Shown here: positions 21,813-33,373 of the stretch, piece by piece
How the letters are laid out: every line of letters begins with the position of its first letter
Numbering within the stretch: the stretch's first letter is position 1
Assembly: GCA_958009055.1 (NCBI GenBank)
Contig: OY253655.1
Span: forward strand, 1 to 64,000
Direction of reading: 5' to 3'
Source of the DNA: Choricystis sp. odSpoLacu1
Taxonomy: Eukaryota; Chlorophyta; Trebouxiophyceae
DNA: 64,000 bases
Translations under genes and position numbers: made by a program
Notes under the pieces: model-generated
Database searches by the model: none
Told to the model about the DNA's origin: nothing
Seen by the model: the letters and a program-made list of their open reading frames with translations, nothing else

Positions 21813-22874
21813 ATGCGTGCCCGCACGCCGCACACGCGCCTCACCGGCCCGCACCACGCCCTGCCCCGGCCCGTGCAGCGCCCCCCGCCTCCGCGTGCGA
21901 CACCGAGCAACAGCGCCCCCCCCCCCCTCCCCCGACGACGCGGCCGCCCTGCTGGGCGTGGACAAGGACGCCGCCGATTTTGACACAATTGTCAAACGCA
22001 AGGAGGCACTGGTGGGGGAGGCGAGGCGGGCGGGGGACGGGGCACGCGTGGCGCAGGTGAGACGAGAGAGGAGGAGCGGGGAGAGACGAGCTGTGGTCGT
22101 CGTTTTTCTCGCCCGACCTCCAGTGCTGCCTCGGGGGTGGCGTGGGCACGGTGGCCACCGCAGGGACGGTGGGTGGCGAGAGTGTGTGGGGGCCGCGCCC
22201 CACACCGCCGCGCGCCCCACCGCCCATGCGTCTCTGTCTCTCGTGGGCGCGCGTGGCACCGACCCTCCTCTTCCCTTGATCACCCTCCCACTCAGGTCGA
22301 GGCCGCCTACGACTCCCTGCTCATGCGTTCCATGCAGCGCCGCCTGGCGGGCGGCGTGGCCGACCCCGCCGTCCGCTTCGCTGACGTGCGGCGCGCGGCG
22401 CCCGCGCGCGTCGGCGGCGGTGGTGGTGGCCCGCCCGCCCGCCGGTCTGCAGCTGGCGCCACCCGCGCCTCACCGTCCACCGCACCCTCCCTCCCAGGCG
22501 GCCTGCGCCTGGCGCCCGCCCTCCCCGCCCTGTTGGCCAAAGCCGCCCTCACCTACGGCGGCCTGGGCGCGTGGGCGCTGGTTCAAGCACTGACTGAACC
22601 GCCCGCTGCGGCTGCAGTGGACGGCGCGGGCGCCCAAACTGCGGTCGCCCTGCTGGCCACCCTCTACTTTTTGAGGGATGGCAAACGCCTGACCATGCGG
22701 GTGGCGGGCGGTGCCGCGGGGGTGGGCCTGGTGGCTGGTGTCGCTCTCGGCGCTGCTCTCAACGCCTGGCTGCGGGTGGATGTGGTGCCGTTGGCCGGGT
22801 TTGGGGCGCCTGGAGTGTTGACGGCGGAGGCGGCCATTTTGAGCCTGTTTGCGGTGGCGGCGTTGGTGGAGTGA
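21813..22874 (+). CDS. CPP1-like plastid membrane protein (J-like domain plus four spans)
   Basis: Exons 21813-22056 and 22296-22874. The transit peptide frame from ATG 21813 and the body frame differ by one base at the C12 run 21916-21927; dropping one C joins them and gives 273 residues. The N-terminal body ('DDAAALLGVDKDAADFDTI', 'VEAAYDSLLMRSMQRR') resembles the degenerate J-like region of chaperone-like protein of POR1 and cyanobacterial relatives. The C-terminus has four hydrophobic segments (~160-273). In plants CPP1 stabilises protochlorophyllide oxidoreductase at plastid membranes. A 19-base intron could also fix the frame but is implausible here. Confidence 0.75.
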
Positions 22875-23336
22875 AAGGAAGTTTGCGGAGGGGTGTTTTT
22901 TATTGGAAGAGAGTTGCTTTTCCTTTTGTGCGTGTGAATCGCGTGTAGCTTTTTTGTGTGTGTGATGTTTTGTTACATGTTTTTCTGGACCACAACGAAA
23001 GGAGGGACAGCGGCAAAAAGTTAGAGGCGTGGCAGCGGGCGAGGCAGCAAGGGTCTTGAGCAGACAGCTGTGTTTTTCTCATATTTGCTCAAGTCCAAAC
23101 CACCCTTCAACAATACCGCTGCCCACCGCACCCACCCAACCAGCCGCCCTCCCCTCCCCTCCCCAGCCCACGCGCACACACACTAGAGACTGGTGAGACA
23201 GGTTTCGTGAAAAGAGACGGTTGTGTCATTTTTTAAAGAAAAAGAAACGAAAAAAACAACAGAGTCCTCACCCACAGCGCACACCACACCACCTGCTTCT
23301 CTCCATCTCTCTCTCTCCCTTCCCCTTCCCTCCCAT
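22875..23336. other. Convergent intergenic region
   Basis: 3' ends of the CPP1-like gene and proteasome beta2 face each other. T-rich and GT-rich just after 22874, A-rich near 23235. No gene or RNA motif is seen. Confidence 0.5.
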
Positions 23337-24735
23337 TCACGCCACCTCCATCGCTTCCGCGGGCTCCGGCTCCAGCACCCGGGCCGCCGCGTGCGCGGGC
23401 AGCGTCTTGGTTTTGTCCACAGGCGCGGTGCCACTCGGGAAAGCCACCGGGTGGACGCGTTCATAGGTTCGGCCCTGCAGGTACTCGTGGTTGCGCAGGT
23501 AGTCAACCTGTGTGTGGGTGGTGTGGTGGTGGGAAAGGTGGGTGGTGTTGGTTGGGGGGGGCCGTGTGTGCGTGTGTGTGCGTGCGCCATCAGCCTTGCT
23601 CTCCATCTCTCTACCCCTCCTCCTCTCACCTTGTCCTTGGTAATCACGCAGATGTCCACGTTGGATCCCGACCCCAGGTCGTTGTAGATGCCGGCCCGAA
23701 TCGCGCGCGTGACCAGCGCAATCGCTTCCTCGCGCGGCAGGCCGTCCCGGTACCCCGCCTCAAACACAGCCATCGCGTTCAACGACCCCGACCCCATGGT
23801 GGCAAACGGCAGGGCGTCGGTGGAGCCGTGCGGGTAGACGGTGAACAGGTGGGGGCCTTCCGCGTCAACGCCGCCCAGGACGAGGGCGGCAGACACGTGG
23901 CCCTGGTACCGGAACAGGTGGTTCTTCAACAGGGTGAGGGCAGTGACGACGCGGGAGTCGCGGTCGGTGGCGTAGCGGTGCAGGGTGAGGGCGGAGGAGA
24001 CCATGCCTGTGTGGGGTGGGGGGTGGGGGGAGGGTGAGGGTCGGAAAAAGGAAACAGCACACTCCCATCACACAGCCACCACCACCGCCCACACACACAC
24101 TCACCCGTCACGTTCTCCGTGTCGGCCGCCGTGCCCGCGCCGCAGCAGTAGATGTTGGGCGCGATGAAGTGAATCTTCTCGCAGTTTTTGTCGGCGACAG
24201 TGGACCCCGCGGTCGACCGCGTGTCGGCGCCCAGCACGACGCCGCCCTGTTGATGGGGGTGAAGAGAGTGTGTGTTGGAGTGTGCGCGTGTGAGCGAGTG
24301 TTTTGATGGAGGGCTGCCCAGTCGGGGCGACAGCAGACGGACACCCGAGCCGATGCGCGCGGTCGTTTCGGTCGGGGGCCGTGTCCGTCTGCCGTGGGGT
24401 TGTGTGTGCCTGTGGCTCCCCGCCACGCACACGTCGCAGAGCGCGGCCTGTCAAACACACCGTGTCGCTGGGACGCGCTCGTTGGCAGGGAGGCGCGGGC
24501 GCACGGATGTTCCACACGCGCGATCCATTGGAGCCCAACGTCCGCGGCTTCCTGCCAGGCGTGCGCCGACCCCGTTTGCCCACTCCTACACATGCCCTGC
24601 TCACACCAGACTCACGTCAAACAGCAGCCCCGCAATCGTGGTCCCCGTCTTCTTCAGGCGCGGCGCGACGACGCCGCGCGCCTCGAGCGCCGCGTTGCGC
24701 GCGCACAGGTCGAACTGGAAGCCGGGCTGCGACAT
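23337..24735 (-). CDS. PSMB7: 20S proteasome subunit beta type-7 (beta2), trypsin-like
   Basis: Four exons (24735-24616, 24246-24105, 24006-23630, 23507-23337) give 269 residues, the usual family length. A short propeptide ends in Gly and the mature chain starts with catalytic Thr32 ('[11 protein letters not shown]'). '[20 protein letters not shown]' supplies the conserved Asp and Lys of the active site. '[15 protein letters not shown]' and '[18 protein letters not shown]' are beta2 signatures. The C-terminal arm that wraps beta3 is present (23507-23337). This subunit gives the core particle its trypsin-like activity. It is divergent from IGPS with 196 bases between start codons. Confidence 0.95.
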
Positions 24736-24931
24736 GGTCGTGTGTGGGTTTCGTGTGTGCAGTGTACGTGTGTGTGTGGCGACTGGGTGGGGGGGCCACA
24801 GGGCGCACGCGACTAAAAATGAAAACGATGCTGGAGTGACAACGAAGCCAAAACTCTCGCCGACGTTTTCCTTTGCGCTGCCCCCCGCGAGTTCCTCTCC
24901 CCTCCTTCCCTCCCACCCCCTCCACCACCGC

Positions 24932-26143
24932 ATGCCGACTCCTGTCACAACCACGCTGCGCCCCCTGCGCGCTGGCCGCCCCCCAATGCGCGCCCCCCGC
25001 CCCGCACGCGCGGCCGCCACGCCCGACGCGACGGTGCGTGTGTGGGTTGTTGCGTGTGGTGTGTGTGTGTGCGCCCTCCCGCGCGCTCTGCGGCGACACA
25101 AGCACGCACTGTGTGGAAATGTGGGGGAGCGCGGCGGCAGAGACTGAAGCGCAACAACAAGGGCCCACACACCGCTCCTCCACCACCCCTCAACCCAGTC
25201 GACCTCGTCCCCGCCCCCCGCCGACGGCGTCATGATCCGGCGCCGCCCTCCCAACGGCCCCGCCACCCAGCCCTGCGGCATCATGGCCTTCTCCGTGCCG
25301 TCCGATGATGCCGACGCCAAACCACGCAATATTCTGGAGGAGATCGTGTGGTACAAAGCCGTCGAGATTGAGGACATGCGGGCGCGGGTGCCTCTGCCCC
25401 GCCTCATGGCGGCGGCTGCGGCCCAAAAGCCTGCCCATGACTTCATTGGTGCTCTGAAAGCCAGGGCGGCTGCGTCGGGGCGGCCTGCTCTCATTGCTGA
25501 AATCAAAAAAGCGTCGCCCTCGCGCGGCGTGCTGCAGCCCGACTTTGACCCGGTGCGCATCGCGCGCGCGTACGAAGAGGGTGGCGCCGCCTGCCTGTCT
25601 GTCCTGACCGACAAAAAGTTTTTCCAGGGGGACTACGCGTTTATCGAACGCATTCGCGCGGCGGGGGTGACACTGCCGATTCTCGCAAAGGAGTTCGTGG
25701 TCGAAGCCTACCAGATTCTGAAGGCCCGCGCCTCGGGCGCAGACTGCATCCTGCTCATCGCTGCTGTGTTGCCCAACGCTGACCTGAAGCTGTTGCTGGC
25801 GACTGCGCGGCGGGCGGGCGTGCAAGCTCTGATCGAAGTCCACACCCAGGCCGAACTGGAGCGCGTCCTGTCCCTCGACTCCCTGGACGGCGCTTTCCTG
25901 GGCATCAACAACCGGGACTTGGGCACGTTTGAGGTGGAACTCGGCAACACGGGTGCCTTGATGGCTTCCCCCGCGGGTGCGCGCGTGAAAGAGGCCGGCC
26001 TTGTGATGACGTGCGAGTCTGGCATCTTCACGCCAGCTGATGTCGCCTACGCGGCGGGGGCAGGATGCGGCGCGTTGCTGGTGGGGGAGTCGTTGGTGCG
26101 GGAGGGTGACCCGGCGGCCGCGGTCAAAAAGTTGTTGGGGTGA
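24932..26143 (+). CDS. Indole-3-glycerol-phosphate synthase, plastid (tryptophan biosynthesis)
   Basis: Exons 24932-25033 and 25199-26143 give 348 residues. An Ala/Arg/Thr-rich transit peptide is followed by a full TIM barrel: 'IAEIKKASPSRGVLQ' (substrate Lys), 'LSVLTDKKFFQGDY', 'PILAKEFVVEAYQI' (catalytic Lys), 'ALIEVHTQAELERVL' (Glu), 'LGINNRDLGTF', 'VMTCESGI' and 'ALLVGESLVR'. It closes the indole ring of CdRP in the tryptophan pathway. It stands alone here, not fused to PRAI or anthranilate synthase, as in the green lineage. The start is set by the transit peptide and phase-0 splice. Confidence 0.94.
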
Positions 26144-26348
26144 TTGTCTGGGGTTTTGTGAGAAAAGGAAAGAAAAAAAAACCATGCATTCTATCCTTCG
26201 TGTGTGTGTCACAGAGTTTGTCTCTCTGTTTGTTGCGGGCGATGCGTTTGATGGCAAGCACAGGCGGGTGTGCGCGGATGGAGAAAAGAAAGAGAAGGAA
26301 AACCCACAAAACTCACACCCAATTTCTCGTTTGTCCGCGGTATCGACC

Positions 26349-28996
26349 ATGCCAGACACCATAAGAATCACCGTCAAGACGCTGCGTCCCTCTGAGCGCA
26401 CGCTGCAGCTGGCGCCGTCGGTGCGTGTGGGGTGGAGAGAGGTGGTGGGGAGGAACGTTGCTCTGTTGTCCCGACGCTGCGCGGCTTTTTTCAGTGCGCC
26501 CCGCCCCGCGCCTCGCACACAAACGCGCATCGTGGAATCTGCACGTGCTTTGCAGGGCGTGGCACGAAGGGTCTGGGGAAAAAGCACCCTGCATTCGCCC
26601 ACCGCGCGCGTTGCCGCTCTGAGATCGCGATGCCGACACTCCCCTCAACCCTCCCTCACTACCAGACCACCATCGCCGCCCTCAAAGACCTGCTGGCCGA
26701 CCCCACCTCCACCCCTGCCCCCTCCCAACGCTTGATCTACCGCGGGCGCGAGCTGGCCGACACCTCTACCCTCGCCGCTGCCGGCGTCGGCGACGGCCAC
26801 ACGCTGCACCTCGTCCAGCGCCAGGCCGCGGGCGGCCAGCCTGGCGACGGCCTGGCCGTGCCCGTCGCCTACGTGGCGACGGGGGATGAAGACATTGCGG
26901 CCGCCCAGGCGCACCAGCAGGCGCAGCAGCAGCAGGCGCAGCAGCAGGGGCCGACGCCGCCACACGCGGTGGCAGCACTCACGGCCGCTCTTGCGTCCGC
27001 GCGCGCGGGCACCGCCCCCACGCCCACGCCCTCGATTCGGCCCGACCCACGCCTGGCGTCGGTCACCCCGTTTGCGGAGGCGGCACGCGCCCTGTTGATG
27101 GGGAGCTCTGTCACGGTGAGGCGCGACGTCGCGGCCGCGCTTTTATCCGACGTCGACGCGCTGCGCTCCGCCCCCACCGGCGCCCCCCTGGCCGCCATCC
27201 TGCCCACCTCGTCCCTGGTGCTGGCTGAACTGGCCCACCAGACGGCTGCCGTGGTGAGTGCGGCTTCGAATTCTTTGAACACGGCCGCGTCAGCACTGGC
27301 TGACGCGGTGTACGCGCGCGACCCGGGCGGCGCGACCGATGCAGCCACCCTGCGCGTCATTGACGCGGCAGCCACCGCGGGCGCGTGCTTGCTGGACCTG
27401 GCTCGGGTGGCGGGGGGAGCGCTGGCTGCGCGGGCGGGGGATGTTGTGCCTTTAGTGGCCGCCACGGCCGCCCACGTGCCGCCGATCCCGCCCCCCGCTC
27501 GCGGCGGCAGCGCGTACACCCGCCGCTCCCCCGCCGAGATGGGGGCGGCCGTCGCCGCGTTGTCGCGGCGACCCACCCCGGCCACCGTGTCCGTCACAGC
27601 ATCCGGCTACACGCTGGCGCCGCCCCCGGGGCCCGCGCTGTCGGTACCGGTCGCGGGGGGCGCCGTGCCGCCGCCCCAACGCACTGGCCCCGCCCCCCGC
27701 CGCGACGTGCTGCAGGTGCACCTGAGCGATGGCGCCGTCATCACGCTTAACCTGGAGCCTGCTGTCACTGTGCTGGATGGCGAGGTGCGGGGGGCGGCGG
27801 GCCTGGCTGATTTGGCTGCGGCTGCTGCCGCGCGCGGCGCGCCTTCGTCGGCGGCGACTCCGTCCTCCGCCACTGCCACCCCACCCACCGCGTCCGTGTG
27901 GCGCCCCATGCTGGAGGTGGCGTTGCAGCAAGCTGTTGCCTCCACCCTGGCCCGGGTGGGGGCGATCGCGCGCGGCACGCTGCCGTTTGATCCTGAGGGT
28001 GTCGCCGCCGCGATCGCGGACCATGCCGCCGCCTCCGCGTCGGCGGCGGCAGCCACGGCCGTCGCAGCTGCTGCCGCCGCAGCGGATGCCATGGGCAGCG
28101 CGGCTGCCGCGTCCACGGGGGCGGTGCGGATTCCGGGGGGGAGGGGGGCGCGGGCGACGCCCGCGCCCGCGCCGACGCCGACGCCTGCGCCCGCGGCGCC
28201 CACCCCCACGTCGGCCCCCGTGCCCACGCCTGCGCCGCCTGCGCCTGCTGCGGTGCCTCCTGCGGCGCCTCCCGCGGCACCCCCTGCCGCGCCTGCACCC
28301 GCGGCTCGCCCCGCGCCGCGCGCAGCCCCCGCTGCCGGCCGCGGCCTGGGTGGCGGCGGCCTGGCCCCCCGCCCCCCCGCCAGACGCCGCACTCCCGACA
28401 CATCAGTGGAAGAGATTCCCGCGCCCCGCGGCGGCGCCGGCCGTGGGCGCGGGGGGCCACCCCCTGACCTGGGCGCACTGTTGGGTGGGTTGCTCGGCGG
28501 TGGCGGCGCCCCCGGGGGCGCCCCCGGCGGCGGCGCCCCGCCCGACCTCGGCAGCCTGCTGGGCGGCCTCCTGGGCGGTGGTGCTGGCAGCGGTGCCGGC
28601 GGCGGCGGTGGTGGCTTGATGGACGCGGTCAGCGCGATGGCGCGGTCGCCCGCCATGGGCCAGATCATGGAACAAATGATGGGAGGCAGTGGTGGTGGCC
28701 CTGGCGGCGGTGGCTCCGCCCCTGACTTCGGGTCCATCCTGGGCGCCATGGGCCCGCTCATGGGGTCGGTGCTGGGGGGTGGGGCGCCGCCGCCACCCCC
28801 TGCCGCGCGGGGCGACCTGTCTGCCCTCGATCGAGACCTCCCCCCGTCCGACGCGGCCGAGTGGAGGCGGGCCATCCAGGAGGCGACAGCTGCTGTGGAG
28901 TCAGCAGCGAGGGCGGGGCCCATGAGCGACGCGTACGTGGTGGCGGGCGGTGGCGGGGGTGGCGAGGCGGAGGGGGGGGCGCCGGCACAGCGGTGA
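26349..28996 (+). CDS. Ubiquitin-like domain protein, BAG6/Scythe-like
   Basis: Exon 1 (26349-26420) encodes the first strand of a ubiquitin fold ('MPDTIRITVKTLRPSERTLQ'). After a 245-base intron exon 2 (26666-28996) completes it ('TTIAALKDLLADP', 'QRLIYRGRELADTSTLAA', 'GDGHTLHLVQRQ'). The rest, to 800 residues, is Ala/Pro/Gly-rich with a helical stretch (~180-330) and Gly-Leu repeats 'LGALLGGLLGG' near 700. UBL plus long Pro-rich middle matches BAG6-type factors for quality control of membrane proteins; ubiquilin is less likely because no UBA domain is visible. Codon use is extremely GC-rich. Confidence 0.65.
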
Positions 28997-29737
28997 GGGT
29001 GTGTTTGTGGCTGTGTTTGTGTGTGCGTGTGTGTAACCAAGGCCTCCCCTCCCCTAAACAAGGTGGCAAAAAAACAAAATGATGGGCATCATATCAAGAG
29101 TAGTAAGGTGTAGACAGGGGGGATCGAAAGGAGAAAACCGATCTACCCACACACGCCCCTCGTTAAAGCATCACTGCCCGCCTCCCGAGAGAGGCGCAGG
29201 CTCTGCCACATACCATGCCATAATCATATGCCTAAATAAGATGCGTCCGCGACGCCCGCGTTTGTGCGTTGCGTGGGTGTGGGGGAGGGGCAACGAGTTG
29301 AACGGCGGCGTGGTGCGTGTTGGTTGAACCAACCGCACACAGCCACCAGGCAATCACCGACCAACGCGCTCCCACAGACCGCACTCAACCGCACAACAGG
29401 TGTGCACGCACCGCCACCTGGGTGTGGAGGGTGGCGGCAGGATGGAACCGCACGCAGCGGGACGCTGGCCTTGACGGGGGTCTCGGCCGAACGCCCCCCC
29501 ACATGCGGTCTCTCCGCCGCCCGCACACACCGGCGACTCCTCCCCGCGCCATCGTCTCCCGTCACCCTCTCCGTCCGTTTGAAAACTAAGGAATGGTGTC
29601 CTTTGCGCCATCACGCGCCCACCGCAAATGGGGGGCGTCAGGACGGTTGGTGTCGGCAGGGGAGAGAGCGACCTGAGAAACAGCGTCGAGAGTGGAGACA
29701 CAACCCGTGAAAGGGCGGCGCATTTCGCCCTCTCTCG
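28997..29737. other. Intergenic region with an AT-richer island and stem-loop
   Basis: The 741 bases between the BAG6-like gene and the hydrolase include, at about 29075-29240, a stretch clearly lower in GC than its surroundings. It holds a strong hairpin near 29182-29197 (GCCTCCCGAGAGAGGC). The rest is promoter-like sequence for the gene at 29738. I tested it by eye for tRNA, snRNA and SRP RNA signatures and found none that hold. It may be a non-coding RNA or only untranslated sequence. Confidence 0.4.
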
Positions 29738-31000
29738 ATGGCCCCCGCCCTCTCCACACTCGCCCTGCTGCTCGCCATGGCACTAGTCACCGCTGCAGCC
29801 GTCATGGACGCGCTTCCGGCTACACTGCCCGCCGTGGCCGCCCTGCGTGCCGCGGTCGCGCGCGGACGCACGCCGCCGACTGAAGTGGTGCAGCGGCCGG
29901 GCGTGCCGCTGGCCGGCAGGCGGGACGTCGAGTTGGATGGAGTGACAGGTAAAGAAGAAGAAGAGGCGTGTGTGGATCAGGCAGGGCAAGACTATTTTTC
30001 GGCGGTTTTAACCCAAACACTTTTAACCCCCCTTTCAGCCACCGACCTCGACCTCCTTGTCGACACCGACGCCTGGCTGCCTCTCACTGTGTTCACGCCA
30101 CCCGTCAACACATCAACTGCCTCCTCCTCCCCACGCCCCGTCCTGCTGCTGCTGCATGCCACGGGCGGCGACCGCGGCTCGATGCGCGCGCGCGCGGTCG
30201 CAGCCGCACAGCGCGGCTACGCCGTCCTCACCCTCGACGCCCGCTTCCATGGTGGCTGGTTGAAGGAGGAGAGAGCAGGCGGGCTGACTGGCGATGGCGG
30301 CGAGGGCACTCCCCTGCCGTCTGCTCGCACACAATACACAGACTCCTTGATCGCCGCTTACCGCGCCAACGGCACCACCCACCCCTTCCTCCTGGACAAT
30401 GTGTGGGACTTGCAGCGCGTGCTGGACTGGGTGGAGAGCAAACCAGCCTTGCCCAACGACGTTACAATGGACGCTGCGCGTGTTGGCGTCACAGGTGTCT
30501 CACTCGGCGGCATGCACGCCTGGTTGCTGGCCGCCGCCGACCCACGCATCGCGCTGGCTGCTCCACTGATCGGTGTCCAATCATTTGCGTACGCGGCCGA
30601 CCACGACGCGTGGCAGGCGCGAGCCGCGTCGCTGGCGCCGTTGTTTGAAAAGGCTGCGGCGCCGCACTCGCCGACCGCGAAAACGTTTCGACAAGTGTTG
30701 AATGTGATCACTCCCGGCCTGCTGACCGCGTACGATGCACCCCAAAGCATTCTTACCATCGCGCCCCGCCCCTTTCTGGCGGTCGATGGTGAGCTGGACC
30801 CACGCTGCCCGTTGGCGGGTGTGCGGGGGGCGATGGATGCTGCTGCGACTGCCTACAAAACCGCTGGCCACCCTGACGCTGTCAAACTGTACGTGGCGCC
30901 CGGAGTGGAGCACGATGTGACGCCAGACATGTGGAGGGAGGTGGATGGGTGGCTGGATCGGTGGTTGATGGGTAGGGAGGGAGGGACGGCGGCAGGCTAG
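29738..31000 (+). CDS. Secreted alpha/beta-hydrolase (peptidase S9 / dienelactone-hydrolase-like)
   Basis: Exons 29738-29948 and 30039-31000 give 390 residues. Signal peptide MAPALSTLALLLAMALVTAA. The hydrolase core has 'VLLLLHATGGDRGSMRAR', the nucleophile elbow 'VGVTGVSLGGMHAWL' (Ser), 'FLAVDGELDPRCPL' (Asp) and 'VAPGVEHDVTPDMW' (His). The substrate cannot be read from sequence. The 90-base intron is a multiple of three and free of stop codons, so an unspliced mRNA would also encode a full protein with 30 extra residues. Confidence 0.8.
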   Translation: MAPALSTLALLLAMALVTAAAVMDALPATLPAVAALRAAVARGRTPPTEVVQRPGVPLAGRRDVELDGVTGKEEEEACVDQAGQDYFSAVLTQTLLTPLSATDLDLLVDTDAWLPLTVFTPPVNTSTASSSPRPVLLLLHATGGDRGSMRARAVAAAQRGYAVLTLDARFHGGWLKEERAGGLTGDGGEGTPLPSARTQYTDSLIAAYRANGTTHPFLLDNVWDLQRVLDWVESKPALPNDVTMDAARVGVTGVSLGGMHAWLLAAADPRIALAAPLIGVQSFAYAADHDAWQARAASLAPLFEKAAAPHSPTAKTFRQVLNVITPGLLTAYDAPQSILTIAPRPFLAVDGELDPRCPLAGVRGAMDAAATAYKTAGHPDAVKLYVAPGVEHDVTPDMWREVDGWLDRWLMGREGGTAAG

Positions 31001-31136
31001 CAGGGCAGCGTTGTGTGTTTTTGTGTGAGGATAATTTTCAGTCTTTCCCCTGGTCTCGACCGCGCATTGAGCGTCCAGTCAGGCGTGCCAGCTCTCACAC
31101 ACACTCCTTGCCCTTTCCTCGCCTCCCTTTCTCACA

Positions 31137-32339
31137 ATGGCCGCGGTCGCCACCACCCCAGACGCGCCGACGCGGTCGCTCGGGTCTCGCATCCGCTCCC
31201 TCGCGTCCGGCCTGGCCTCCCTCCTGCCCGGTCGCCGCCCCAAAGCAGCCGACCCATTCGGCCGCGACATCGCCGTCACGTCCATCGACGTGCCCGCCAC
31301 GCCGGAGCCCGCCCTCGCGTCCCGCGTCGCGTTCAGCGCACGCTTGATGACGGCGCGCCGCGCGGTCGAGTCCGAACAACCCCGCCCCGTGTTTATGGAC
31401 CGCCTGGCGTCCGCCCTGGCGGGCAAGGAAGCCCTGGACGCGGTGCGGGGGCGTCCCCCCTTCATGCCGGGCTATGGTCAGCGCGACGGCGACGCCGACC
31501 CGATGCCCGTGTCTTTCCTAGGTGTGCGCACCCTGTGGTTTGACTACGAGATTGAGGACGCGGTGGCGGGGTTGACGGGCGACGTGGCGGCGGCTTTGAA
31601 GGTGGAGGGTGAGAACCGTGTGCGTGTCACTCTCACGCCGCGCACTGGGCCGCTGATCACCCAAGTCCTGGCCCTGGGCGCCGGCCTGGATGCCCGCCCC
31701 TGGCGCCTGGCTCTGCCCGGCGTGGCCTGGTTTGACGTGGATGGAGAGACGGTGGCGTCCGTCAAGCGGGCTGAACTGGCGCGCGCGGGCGCGCAGCTGT
31801 CGGCAGGTGATGACGAAACACACGCCCACCCTCTCACCGTCGCCTCCTACGCCCTGGTTACCGCCGACCTGGCCAAGCCAGGGTGGAGTGACGCTGTGCG
31901 GCAGGCAGGGTGGAGGAATGACACACCATCTTTGGTGCTGGCGGAGGGTTTGACCTACTATGTCGGCGCGTCCGGCATCGACGCCCTCCTCTCTGAGGCC
32001 GCCTCCCTCGTCCCCGCCGGCACCCCCTTCATCGCGGACGCCATGGATGCACGGGGCGTGGCCAAACTCCGCGCCCGGGGTGTGGCGGCGGGGGGCAAGG
32101 GGTTGGAGGTGGCGTGGTGTTATGGGACGGAGCCCGATGTCGATGCCGAGTTTTCCGCCCGAGGCTGGCCGCTGGCACCGGCGAGCCCTTCCTATCTCTG
32201 GGCTGCGTCCAGGCGGTTTAGCCAAGCGTGGGCGACCACTGGGGCGCCACCGCGGCGCGTGGGGTATGAAGTGGCGCCTGCTGGTGCGACGCTTCCCCAC
32301 AACACCGTGTTGCTGTTGAAGTTGGTTAAACAAAAATAG
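31137..32339 (+). CDS. SAM-dependent methyltransferase, leucine-carboxyl-methyltransferase (PPM) family
   Basis: Single exon, 400 residues. The SAM-binding motif is 'VLALGAGLDARPWRLALPG' followed by 'WFDVDGETVASVKRAEL'; 'PSLVLAEGLTYYVG' is the next conserved strand. This is the LCMT/PPM fold (Pfam PF04072-like). The 'LDARPWRL' form is commonest in bacterial-type members of unknown substrate rather than in the PP2A methylase LCMT1. The N-terminal ~55 residues are Arg/Ala-rich and may target an organelle. It lacks introns and ends 65 bases before a convergent gene. Confidence 0.8.
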   Translation: MAAVATTPDAPTRSLGSRIRSLASGLASLLPGRRPKAADPFGRDIAVTSIDVPATPEPALASRVAFSARLMTARRAVESEQPRPVFMDRLASALAGKEALDAVRGRPPFMPGYGQRDGDADPMPVSFLGVRTLWFDYEIEDAVAGLTGDVAAALKVEGENRVRVTLTPRTGPLITQVLALGAGLDARPWRLALPGVAWFDVDGETVASVKRAELARAGAQLSAGDDETHAHPLTVASYALVTADLAKPGWSDAVRQAGWRNDTPSLVLAEGLTYYVGASGIDALLSEAASLVPAGTPFIADAMDARGVAKLRARGVAAGGKGLEVAWCYGTEPDVDAEFSARGWPLAPASPSYLWAASRRFSQAWATTGAPPRRVGYEVAPAGATLPHNTVLLLKLVKQK

Positions 32340-32404
32340 TTAAAGAACCGACACACACACAAAGACCAAGACCCACCACTTATCTGCTCTCTCTTCCTCG
32401 CCTC

Positions 32405-33253
32405 TCAAAAGAACGATGCATAGTCCGGGTCCAGCCCCCACAGCGTGCCCTTGCCCCCGACCGCCACCGCCACACCGAGCACAGTGGTGATGGCAAAGAC
32501 AAGCGACAGCACAGTGGCCACATTCCAGGGGGACCCCACATACTCGCCCTCCTCATTCCAGTTGCCGCCGGTGCGGGCGGTGGCGAGCGAGTCGGCGCGA
32601 GCTTTGGCGGTGGTTTCTGCTTTCACAAACTGCGCCCGCAGCAGCGCCAGCTCCTCCCCTTGGGTCGCCCCCCCCAGCCGCCCACGCGGGTGGGCTAGGG
32701 CGTCCAGTTCAGCCTCAGTGAAGCGGTTGGGGTGGGGGGAGAGGAGGGGGATGATGTCTTCGTCGTCGTCGCCCGCGCGGGTGCGCAGGGTGGGGCGGGG
32801 GGAGGGGAGGAGGGCGCGGCTTGGCACGGTGGTGGAGGGGTGGCGCACAGTGGTGCGAGTGGCTGAGGAGGTGCACAGGGTGGGTGGAAGGCAGGGTCAG
32901 GGTGGGATGACGTGGCGTGGAAGAGTGTGGAAGGCCGGGGCGGGTGCGCGGCAGCCGCGCGCGCGCGGCGCGCACGCACACAGCAGCCCCCCCCCCTCCC
33001 GTCCGCGGGCGGGCCGCACTTGTCATGTCCTGGCTGCGGCAGCCCCAGTCCGCGCACGGACGTGGCCAAAGGGAGGGCGGGTGTGTGTGGTGTGTTTGGG
33101 GGAGGGGGGGGGGGGGCGCGGGCGGAACGTGCCAGGCCGCGGCAGATGCAGGCGCCTTGCGCTTCCGTCGTGTGCGTGTGGTGCGGGTTGAGTGCAGCCA
33201 CAAAATCGTATGTACTCACCGAGCGGGCGGCGGGTGGCGAGTGCGAGAGCCAT
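32405..33253 (-). CDS. Small plastid-targeted membrane protein of unknown function
   Basis: Exons 33253-33220 and 32862-32405 give 163 residues. The N-terminus (MALALATRRPLATRTTVR) looks like a transit peptide. A charged helical region ('EELALLRAQFVKAETTAKAR') precedes one hydrophobic span ('ATVLSLVFAITTVLGVAVAV') and the tail 'LWGLDPDYASFF'. Layout fits a small thylakoid protein, but I do not recognise the family. The 357-base intron is long for this genome. Confidence 0.6.
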
Positions 33254-33373
33254 GGTGGTCGAGGCGTGTGCGTGAGGAGAGAGAACAAGGAAAACGAAGT
33301 GACGTCGCCGCCGACTCGCACAAACTCTTCGTTCATGCTCCTTTCCAAACCCACACCCACCCACCCACCCACC

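Noticed and set aside
21897..21915. A 19-base GTGCGA...CAACAG intron that would repair the CPP1-like frame
   Set aside because: No other intron here is near that size, and the same one-base fix at a C run explains other genes without invoking micro-introns.
29090..29115. Resemblance to the GUAGUA branch-pairing region of U2 snRNA
   Set aside because: Only a few bases agree; the flanking conserved U2 sequence and an Sm site are missing.
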